A DNA stretch of 6,597 bases from Acetobacteraceae bacterium (GTDB lineage Bacteria; Pseudomonadota; Alphaproteobacteria; Acetobacterales; Acetobacteraceae), in contig PKWQ01000188.1 of assembly GCA_003133265.1 (NCBI GenBank), positions 14,883 to 21,479 on the forward strand, given 5' to 3'. Positions 1 through 4,565 of this stretch are shown piece after piece. The notes under the pieces were generated by a model. The model was given only the letters and a program-made list of their open reading frames with translations, searched no databases and was not told the origin of the DNA. How positions within the stretch are numbered: the first letter of the stretch is position 1; each line of letters begins with the position of its first letter. The translations under genes were made by a program, and so were the position numbers.

Positions 1-25
1 GGATGGCGCTGCGCTTATCCGCCCT
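1..25. repeat. One arm of a palindromic intergenic repeat
   Basis: These 25 bases match 1007-1031 exactly and are the reverse complement of 967-991. They are therefore one arm of the palindrome found complete further on. The window begins inside the element, so the partner arm may lie just upstream. From memory, similar elements that read GGCGGAT(A/T)A-GCGCAGCG are scattered between genes in many proteobacteria and behave like REP-type sequences. That family assignment is recall, not a search. With 967-1031 it brackets the AT-richer segment holding two small genes. Confidence 0.8.
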
Positions 26-139
26 CTGCTTGCTGCGGACCAACCTGTTGCCTACCCTGCGCCGAAGGGCGTAACCCATGCTAAGACTCTGGTCGCCGTT
101 GGATGAAAGATCAGGGGCAGGTCACTCGGACTCTAGCCG

Positions 140-166
140 TTGCTTCCTCGGACTGGAGTCTATAGG
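140..166 (+). promoter_or_regulatory. Weak candidate promoter for the 197-424 gene
   Basis: TTGCTT at 140-145 and TATAGG at 161-166 resemble -35 and -10 boxes, but the spacer is only 15 bases, shorter than the usual 16-18. The element sits in a locally AT-richer stretch about 30 bases ahead of the proposed ATG at 197. This is a guess from position and composition; nothing else in 26-196 looks functional to me. Confidence 0.22.
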
Positions 167-196
167 CATAAAAAACATACCGAACGAGATCGATCC

Positions 197-424
197 ATGT
201 CGAATTGTCCTGACAATCCAGCCGACTGCCGTGCAGCGAATCCGCCTCAGCGGCATCTCTCCGACGGCGAAAAGCTACTTTTGACAGGCGTTGATGGGAG
301 GCAAGCCTCCGCAGCTTCCATCTGCTCCTATTGCGGGCTGGTGTATGTCCGAGAACGCCCATATCCAATCAAGCTTGGTCAGCTTGTGGGAATGACATTC
401 ACACCAACCCGAAGCCATCGATGA
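197..424 (+). CDS. Small four-cysteine protein of unknown function
   Basis: This reading frame gives a 75-residue protein beginning MSNCPDNPADC. It has a CX6C pair (Cys4, Cys11) and a CX2C pair (Cys43, Cys46, in CSYCGLVYV). Four cysteines in two pairs suggest a small metal-binding or zinc-ribbon-like fold, but I do not recognise a named family. The start at 197 is chosen because the protein begins sensibly there; the frame is open upstream to 140. The ribosome site is weak (only GAG at 186-188). The stop codon TGA (422-424) overlaps the ATG at 421 of the next gene as ATGA, the usual sign of translational coupling. It could be a chance frame, because codon use is not decisive over this length. 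The tidy cysteine pattern and the ATGA overlap are the reasons for listing it. Confidence 0.5.
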   Translation: MSNCPDNPADCRAANPPQRHLSDGEKLLLTGVDGRQASAASICSYCGLVYVRERPYPIKLGQLVGMTFTPTRSHR

Positions 425-960
425 CGTTCCCAGCGATCAAACCATGCTTCTTTATGACGCGTCTGGAAGCTAACACTAGCCGTGACGCAGCAGTGTTGAG
501 CCTAGATGAGATTCCGACAAAGTACTCGCTCTTCAAGCAGACTGTAGTTGCGGTATTTGTTTTGAGCAGCTTGCTTTTTTCACAGGCGGCTTCAGCAGAC
601 CCGTATGCCATTGCCTGCTATGCAACAGGTTCACTCGGCTCATCTCGGTATGTGATTCATGTAAATGATCCGCTGATTCCAAATATTACAAGTCCCCGCG
701 TAACTATGTCAGAGCCACCATACGGGGTCATGGATGTTTTATACATGAATGACGTTCGGCTTGCGGTTTCTGTTGAACACGGGGCACCCGGATTTCCGCG
801 AGCTATACTGACCTTGATAGTAAATCGGGACAATGGGGTCGCTAATTTCTTCTTGACGAAGACGCCATTACACGACCCTATTAGTGGTTTCTGGATTATA
901 AGCGACGATATTCTTGGAAAAGACCAAGGTGGGTGCGAAAAATTTGCCCCAAAATTGTAG
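421..960 (+). CDS. Probable exported protein of unknown function
   Basis: From the ATG at 421 the protein has 179 residues. Residues 33-59 look like a signal peptide: a lysine-containing stretch (TKYSLFKQ), a hydrophobic core (TVVAVFVLSSLLF) and an A-S-A signal peptidase I site after residue 59. The predicted mature part is about 120 residues with two cysteines (Cys66 and Cys172), one near each end, which could form a disulfide in the periplasm. The remainder alternates short hydrophobic and polar stretches, suggesting beta structure. I do not recognise a family. The start is uncertain. ATG 421 overlaps the upstream stop codon (ATGA) but leaves a long N-terminal tail before the signal; ATG 454 and GTG 493 are in frame and would give a more usual leader. 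None has a clear ribosome site, and the frame is open back to 331. The gene is less GC-rich than everything downstream, consistent with separate origin. Confidence 0.62.
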   Translation: MTFPAIKPCFFMTRLEANTSRDAAVLSLDEIPTKYSLFKQTVVAVFVLSSLLFSQAASADPYAIACYATGSLGSSRYVIHVNDPLIPNITSPRVTMSEPPYGVMDVLYMNDVRLAVSVEHGAPGFPRAILTLIVNRDNGVANFFLTKTPLHDPISGFWIISDDILGKDQGGCEKFAPKL

Positions 961-966
961 GAAGCA

Positions 967-1031
967 AGGGCGGATAAGCGCAGCGCCATCCGTGTGGCGA
1001 GTTGGCGGATGGCGCTGCGCTTATCCGCCCT
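967..1031. repeat. Perfect 26-bp inverted repeat, REP-like hairpin
   Basis: Bases 967-992 and 1006-1031 are exact reverse complements (26 base pairs) around a 13-base loop. The right arm recurs at 1-25. The hairpin begins seven bases after the stop codon of the exported-protein gene and lies in the gap between two convergent genes. It could therefore stop or stabilise transcripts from both sides, although no clear T-tract follows. The structure is seen directly. Its membership of a dispersed REP-type family is recalled from similar intergenic elements in other proteobacteria. Confidence 0.85.
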
Positions 1032-1036
1032 ACCCA

Positions 1037-1065
1037 AATGTCCGCGAAGTGGGGGAGCGGACATT
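1037..1065. repeat. Second short inverted repeat (AATGTCCGC hairpin)
   Basis: AATGTCCGC at 1037-1045 pairs perfectly with GCGGACATT at 1057-1065 across an 11-base loop. It is unrelated in sequence to the adjacent 26-bp palindrome and starts five bases after it. Intergenic hairpins with GTCCGC and GCGGAC arms are familiar to me from many proteobacterial genomes, so this may be another dispersed repeat. It may also help end the minus-strand dehydrogenase transcript, whose stop codon is at 1111-1113. No T-tract is evident. Confidence 0.6.
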
Positions 1066-1110
1066 CAAACCAACCCACCTCCCGCTCGCGCGCAACCGAC
1101 AGCCATCCCC

Positions 1111-2250
1111 TCACAGCATCCGCTGCAAGATCACCTTCTGGATATCCGACGTGCCCTCATAGATCTGGCAAATCCGCACATCACGATAAATGCGTTCCAC
1201 CGGGTAGTCGGCCAGATAGCCATAGCCGCCCAGCGTCTGGATCGCCGCCGTGCAGACCGCCTCGGCGGTTTCGGAGGCGAACAGTTTGGCCATGCAGGCG
1301 GCTTCCAGCGCCGGCCGGCCGTCGGCTTTCAGGCGGGCGGCGTGCAGCACCAGTTGCCGCGCCGCCTCCAGTCTGGTCTTCGCGTCCACCAACCGGAAAC
1401 CCACCGCCTGGAAGTCCATGATCGGCTGGCCGAATGCCTGGCGCTCGCGGGCGTAGCCGATCGCGTAATCCAGCGCCGCGCGCGCCATGCCCACCGCCTG
1501 CGCGGCGATGCCGATGCGCCCGCCCTCCAGATTGGACAGCGCGATGCGGTAGCCCTGGCCGTCGGCGCCGAGGCGGTTGGCCACCGGCACTTCCATGTCG
1601 TCGAAATGGATCTCGCAGGTGTCGGATGCGTTCTGCCCCATCTTCTTCTCGGTGCGGCCGACGCGGTAGCCGGGGCTTTTCGTCTCGACGATGAAGGCGG
1701 TGATGCCGCGCTTGCCCTTGCTCGGGTCGGTGTTGGCGAACACCAGGCACACATCGGCGTTCTTGCCGGTGGTGATGTACAGCTTGGTGCCGCTGAGTAC
1801 ATAGACATCGCCGCGCCGTACCGCGCGCGTGCGCAAGGCGCCGGCGTCGGACCCGCCGGACGGTTCGGTCAGCGCGAATGCACTCAGATACTCCCCGCGC
1901 GCCATCGGCCGCAGGTAGCGTTCCTTCTGCTCGGGCGTTCCGTAGGCGACGAGCGGGCCACAGCCGACCGAATTATGCCCGCTCATCACGCAGGCGGTGG
2001 CGGCGTCGCCGGCGGCGATCTCCTCCATCGCCAACGCATAGGACACGTAGTCGGTCCCCGCGCCGCCCCACTCGGCGGGCACCGTCATGCCGAGCAAGCC
2101 GAGCTTGCCCATCTCGCGCAACGCCTCGCGCGGGAACGTGGCGGTCCGCTCCCACTCGGCGGCATGGGGCGCCAGGTGCCGCTGCGCGAATTCACGCGCG
2201 GTATCGCGGATCATCTCTTGTTCTTCGGTGAGGATCATCGGTATTGTCAC
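1111..2250 (-). CDS. Acyl-CoA dehydrogenase, possibly AliB-like
   Basis: This is an FAD-dependent acyl-CoA dehydrogenase, which would form a double bond between C2 and C3 of an acyl-CoA and pass electrons to electron-transfer flavoprotein. At 379 residues it is full length. Residues 127-135 (LTEPSGGSD) are the first family signature, with the FAD/substrate segment following to about 240. ARERQAFGQP (267-276) is the usual FAD-contact arginine region, and QTLGGYGY (338-345) is the second signature. Glu365 in YEGTSDIQ is in the place of the catalytic base of short- and medium-chain enzymes. The longest frame begins at GTG 2250. ATG 2238 (MILTEEQEM) starts where most family members do and may be the real start; neither has a good ribosome site. 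Beside badI and an AliA-like ligase it may be cyclohexanecarboxyl-CoA dehydrogenase (AliB role), but the sequence alone does not fix the substrate. It is transcribed divergently from badI, with an operator-like motif just upstream. Confidence 0.93.
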   Translation of the reverse strand: MTIPMILTEEQEMIRDTAREFAQRHLAPHAAEWERTATFPREALREMGKLGLLGMTVPAEWGGAGTDYVSYALAMEEIAAGDAATACVMSGHNSVGCGPLVAYGTPEQKERYLRPMARGEYLSAFALTEPSGGSDAGALRTRAVRRGDVYVLSGTKLYITTGKNADVCLVFANTDPSKGKRGITAFIVETKSPGYRVGRTEKKMGQNASDTCEIHFDDMEVPVANRLGADGQGYRIALSNLEGGRIGIAAQAVGMARAALDYAIGYARERQAFGQPIMDFQAVGFRLVDAKTRLEAARQLVLHAARLKADGRPALEAACMAKLFASETAEAVCTAAIQTLGGYGYLADYPVERIYRDVRICQIYEGTSDIQKVILQRML

Positions 2251-2258
2251 ACCGTAAG

Positions 2259-2276
2259 TGAATGAGCGGTCGGTCG
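2259..2276. promoter_or_regulatory. Operator-like motif A in the dehydrogenase/badI divergent region
   Basis: The sequence TGAATGAGCGGTCGGTCG has partial dyad symmetry of the form GA..GA.CG.TC..TC, a shape common in TetR-family operators. Its core TGAGCGGTCGGTCG (2263-2276) agrees at ten of fourteen positions with TGAACGTTCGTTCA at 4468-4481. The eleven bases ATGAGCGGTCG (2262-2272) recur exactly, reversed, at 4501-4511. It lies 9 bases outside the dehydrogenase GTG codon and 119 bases before the badI ATG, so a bound repressor could control either gene. Binding is inferred; no regulator gene is in the window. Confidence 0.45.
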
Positions 2277-2330
2277 GTTAGGTCATGTTCATCCCGCGAA
2301 AGCGTGAAGTCAAGCCGCACGACCGAGCAG

Positions 2331-2360
2331 CCCCGCGATCGCACGACGCGATCGCGCGGG
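2331..2360 (+). promoter_or_regulatory. GC-rich hairpin ahead of badI
   Basis: CGCGATCGC (2334-2342) and GCGATCGCG (2348-2356) pair perfectly across a 5-base loop. Three more C-G pairs extend the stem outside if C2357 bulges out. The octamer GCGATCGC, itself a palindrome, occurs in each arm. Only three T residues follow (2363-2365), so it is a poor intrinsic terminator. It ends about 20 bases before the badI ribosome site, where it could act as a leader attenuator or mRNA-stability element, or mark DNA-level binding. The role is unknown. Confidence 0.5.
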
Positions 2361-2395
2361 GGTTTCGATATCCATGGATAGGAGGACAGCAGCAG

Positions 2396-3190
2396 ATGAC
2401 CCAGGCGCCGAACTACACCGACCTGCTCTATGAGGAGAAGGACGGGGTTGCCACCATCACCATCAACCGCCCGGAAAAGTACAACGCCTTCCGTGGCATC
2501 ACCTGCGACGAGTTGATCGCCGCATTCAACCGCGCCGGCTGGAGCAAGAATATCGGCGCGATCGTGCTGACCGGCGCCGGCACCAAGGCGTTCTGCACCG
2601 GCGGCGACCAGTCGGCGCATGCCGGCAGCTATGACGGCAAGGGCACGGTCGGCCTGCCGATGGAGGCGCTGCACAACATCATCCGCGGCGTGCCGCAGCC
2701 GGTCATCGCCAAGGTGCGCGGCTACGCCATCGGCGGCGGCAACGTGCTGGCCACCCTGTGCGACCTGACCATCGCCGGGGAAAGCGCGCAGTTCGGCCAG
2801 GTCGGGCCGAAGATGGGGTCGGTCGATCCCGGCTTCGGCACCGCCTATCTCGCCCGCTGCGTCGGCGAGAAGAAGGCGCGCGAGATCTGGTACCTCTGCC
2901 GCCGCTACAACGCGCAGGAAGCCCTGGCGATGGGGCTGATAAACAAGGTGGTGCCCGACGACCAGCTGGACGCCGAGGTAGATACCTGGGCACGCGAGAT
3001 CGCCGAACGCAGCCCGACCGCCATCGCCATCGCCAAGCGGTCGTTCAATGCCGATAGCGACAACATCCAGGGCATCGGCGCACTGGGCATGCAGGCACTG
3101 AAGCTGTTCTACGACAGTGCCGAATCGAAGGAAGGCGTGGCGTCGTTCCTGGAGAAACGAAAGCCCGATTTCCGCCGCTACTATAAATGA
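2396..3190 (+). CDS. badI: 2-ketocyclohexanecarboxyl-CoA hydrolase (BadI)
   Basis: BadI is a crotonase-fold enzyme that cleaves the ring of 2-ketocyclohexane-1-carboxyl-CoA by adding water, giving pimelyl-CoA, in cyclohexanecarboxylate and anaerobic benzoate breakdown. The 264-residue protein has the usual length. FCTGGDQ (66-72) and GYAIGGGNVLA (109-119) form the CoA and oxyanion-hole segments. GPKMGSVDPG (137-146) holds the aspartate (Asp144) aligned with the catalytic one of MenB. The closest relative by function is MenB (naphthoate synthase), but GTVGLPME, SVDPG, SPTAIAIAKRSFN and the C-terminal ALKLFYD and KRKPDFR patterns match BadI as I remember it better than MenB, and no menaquinone genes are nearby. 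ATG 2396 is chosen over the longer frame from 2285 because GGAGGA (2381-2386) sits nine bases upstream and family homology starts there. The gene is divergent from the dehydrogenase and convergent with the racemase. Confidence 0.88.
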   Translation: MTQAPNYTDLLYEEKDGVATITINRPEKYNAFRGITCDELIAAFNRAGWSKNIGAIVLTGAGTKAFCTGGDQSAHAGSYDGKGTVGLPMEALHNIIRGVPQPVIAKVRGYAIGGGNVLATLCDLTIAGESAQFGQVGPKMGSVDPGFGTAYLARCVGEKKAREIWYLCRRYNAQEALAMGLINKVVPDDQLDAEVDTWAREIAERSPTAIAIAKRSFNADSDNIQGIGALGMQALKLFYDSAESKEGVASFLEKRKPDFRRYYK

Positions 3191-3196
3191 GCCGAC

Positions 3197-3218
3197 GCCG
3201 CCGGATAACCCCGGTGGC
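3197..3218. terminator. Compact hairpin between convergent genes
   Basis: GCCGCCGG (3197-3204) pairs with CCGGTGGC (3211-3218) across a 6-base loop, with one G-T pair when read on the plus strand. It fills most of the 31-base gap between the badI stop codon and the end of the racemase gene. Position suggests a bidirectional terminator, but neither strand has a T-tract, and in such GC-rich DNA short stems arise easily by chance. Confidence 0.35.
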
Positions 3219-3221
3219 CGG

Positions 3222-4346
3222 CTACGGCTGGCAGGGCATCAGGCGGTCGGTATCGGCGCCGAGCGCGGGCGCGGGCTTGTCCCCGCCCGCGCCACGGAAC
3301 ACCGGCAGCACCGGCACCGGCAGCGCGGGCAGCGTTGTGCCGGTGCCGGACACGGTGCCGCGGAACAGCCCGCGCGCGGCGACATGCGGGTCTTCCATCG
3401 CCTCCCGCAAGGTCGCGACCACCGAACAGCAGCAATCCTTGCCGGCGAACACCGCCTGCCAGTGCGCGCCGGGTTTGGTGCGCAGGATCGCGGCGATGCC
3501 GGCGGTGGTCGCCCCCGGGTCCACTCGATCGTCGCGCAGCACGGGATCGAGGTCGATCAGGGCGCAAAAATTCTCCCAAAATTTCTGCTCGATCGCCGCC
3601 ACCGCGACCAGCCGGCCATCCTCGGCGGGAAACAGATGATAGCGCGGCGTGCCGCCGGTCACGAGGTCGGTGGCGTTGCCGGCCCATTCCCCGGTGCCGA
3701 GCGCCTTGCCGATCGCCCAGTACATGAACGGGAAGATGTTGTCGGTCATCGCGACATCCAGGTAGCTGCCGCGCCCGGTGCTCTGCCGGGCGATGACGGC
3801 GAGCAGGATGTTCATGAACGCCGGATAGGACCCGGCGGCGATGTCGGCCACCAGCGCCGGCGGGATCACCGGATGGCCCGGCGCGCCGCTGCCGAGCGCC
3901 AGCAGGCCGACATCGCCGATATAGTTCAGATCGTGACCGGCCACATCGCGCTTCGGCCCGGTCTGGCCATAGCCGGTGATCGCGCAATAGATCACCCGCG
4001 GATTGATCTTCGACACCGCCTCGTAGCCCAGGCCGAGCCGGTCCATCACGCCGGGGCGGAACTGCTCGATGATGATGTCCGCCCGCGCCAGCAGCGGCGC
4101 CAGCCGTGCCTTCTGGGCCGGGTCCTTCAGGTCCAGCGCCACGCTCGCCTTGCCACGGTTGAGCAGCGCGAAGTTCGTGCTGTCCGCGCCCCAGCGCGGC
4201 TCGTAGGTGCGCATCTCGTCGCCCACCGGCGGACGCTCGATCTTCACCACCTCCGCACCGGCCTCGGCCAGCATCAGCGCGGCCAGCGGGCCAGGCAACA
4301 GGGTGGTGAAATCCAGCACGAGAAGGCCGGCGAGAGGCGAGGTCAT
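3222..4346 (-). CDS. Alpha-methylacyl-CoA racemase (CaiB/BaiF family)
   Basis: This 374-residue protein belongs to the CaiB/BaiF (class III CoA-transferase) family. Its residues point to the racemase branch, which inverts the stereocentre next to the thioester of 2-methyl-branched acyl-CoAs. GHDLNYIGDVG (137-147) supplies His138-Asp139, LVADIAAGS (165-173) supplies Asp168, and AIEQKFW (251-257) supplies Glu253. These line up, each at a constant offset of 12, with His126, Asp127, Asp156 and Glu241 of the Mycobacterium tuberculosis racemase MCR as I recall them. The N-terminal LDFTTLLPGPLAALMLAEAGAEVVKIE region and the GRGSYLDVAM segment are general family features. A GGAG lies eight bases before the ATG. 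An odd run of three cysteines (305-307) sits where relatives usually have one. Its partner genes handle alicyclic acyl-CoAs, so the substrate may be a branched or ring-substituted acyl-CoA. A true CoA-transferase remains the alternative. Confidence 0.87.
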   Translation of the reverse strand: MTSPLAGLLVLDFTTLLPGPLAALMLAEAGAEVVKIERPPVGDEMRTYEPRWGADSTNFALLNRGKASVALDLKDPAQKARLAPLLARADIIIEQFRPGVMDRLGLGYEAVSKINPRVIYCAITGYGQTGPKRDVAGHDLNYIGDVGLLALGSGAPGHPVIPPALVADIAAGSYPAFMNILLAVIARQSTGRGSYLDVAMTDNIFPFMYWAIGKALGTGEWAGNATDLVTGGTPRYHLFPAEDGRLVAVAAIEQKFWENFCALIDLDPVLRDDRVDPGATTAGIAAILRTKPGAHWQAVFAGKDCCCSVVATLREAMEDPHVAARGLFRGTVSGTGTTLPALPVPVLPVFRGAGGDKPAPALGADTDRLMPCQP

Positions 4347-4452
4347 GAAAACGGCTCCGGGCGAATGATGGGGGATTACTGCGGCAGCACGCGACGATCC
4401 GCAAGGAGGCGGTCCGCCCGCGAGCCTCTGGATTTATCTTCCATGTTGGCGC

Positions 4453-4482
4453 AGCATACCAACAAAATGAACGTTCGTTCAA
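4453..4482 (-). promoter_or_regulatory. Candidate promoter for the racemase gene
   Basis: Read on the minus strand, TTGAAC (4477-4482) and TATGCT (4453-4458) form -35 and -10 boxes with an 18-base spacer. Transcription would begin near 4446, leaving a leader of about 100 bases before the racemase ATG. The operator-like motif at 4468-4481 overlaps the -35 box and most of the spacer, an arrangement expected for direct repression. I could not find an equally good plus-strand promoter for the ligase. Confidence 0.45.
4468..4481. promoter_or_regulatory. Operator-like motif B in the racemase/ligase divergent region
   Basis: TGAACGTTCGTTCA is an inverted repeat (TGAAC, four bases, GTTCA) with a GAACGTTC palindrome inside it, a shape typical of TetR-family operators next to acyl-CoA metabolism genes. 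It matches motif A at ten of fourteen positions (consensus TGARCGKTCGKTCR) and lies within a likely racemase promoter. The role is inferred from symmetry, position and recurrence. Confidence 0.5.
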
Positions 4483-4496
4483 TGTCGGTCGCCGCC

Positions 4497-4510
4497 GAAT
4501 CGACCGCTCA
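4497..4510 (-). promoter_or_regulatory. Operator-like motif C, a second copy beside motif B
   Basis: The minus strand reads TGAGCGGTCGATTC, whose first ten bases equal those of motif A. The exact match continues one base outside, to 4511, giving eleven bases shared with the other divergent region. It starts 15 bases beyond motif B on the ligase side, 55 bases before the ligase ATG. A nearby CGGTCG (4486-4491) and CGACCG (4501-4506) also form a small inverted repeat. It may be a second site for the same regulator. Confidence 0.38.
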
Positions 4511-4565
4511 TGCCATTACCTGAAACGAGCCGGAATCACCGGACGGATACGGAGGAAACGCAACG

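Noticed and set aside
78..284. A 68-residue plus-strand frame near the start
   Set aside because: No ribosome site, no recognisable features, and it overlaps the better-supported 197-424 gene in another frame.
1..1031. A CRISPR array or insertion sequence
   Set aside because: There are only three repeat arms, two forming one palindrome, with no regular spacers, and no transposase is encoded between them.
994..2265. A 423-residue open frame on the plus strand opposite the acyl-CoA dehydrogenase
   Set aside because: Composition is that of an antisense shadow, and it starts inside the 26-bp palindrome; the minus strand encodes a complete, conserved enzyme.
2285..2395. N-terminal extension of badI from ATG 2285
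   Set aside because: It would translate the hairpin leader into residues with no family homology, whereas ATG 2396 has a GGAGGA at good spacing and the usual BadI N-terminus.
2396..3190. MenB (naphthoate synthase) as the identity of the badI gene
   Set aside because: Much of the fold is shared, but several stretches (GTVGLPME, GSVDPG, SPTAIAIAKRSFN) fit BadI better, and the neighbours are catabolic acyl-CoA genes. Not excluded until a tree is made.
3117..4523. A 468-residue open frame on the plus strand opposite the racemase
   Set aside because: It overlaps the end of badI and the whole racemase gene, is Arg/His/Gly-rich and has no family motif.
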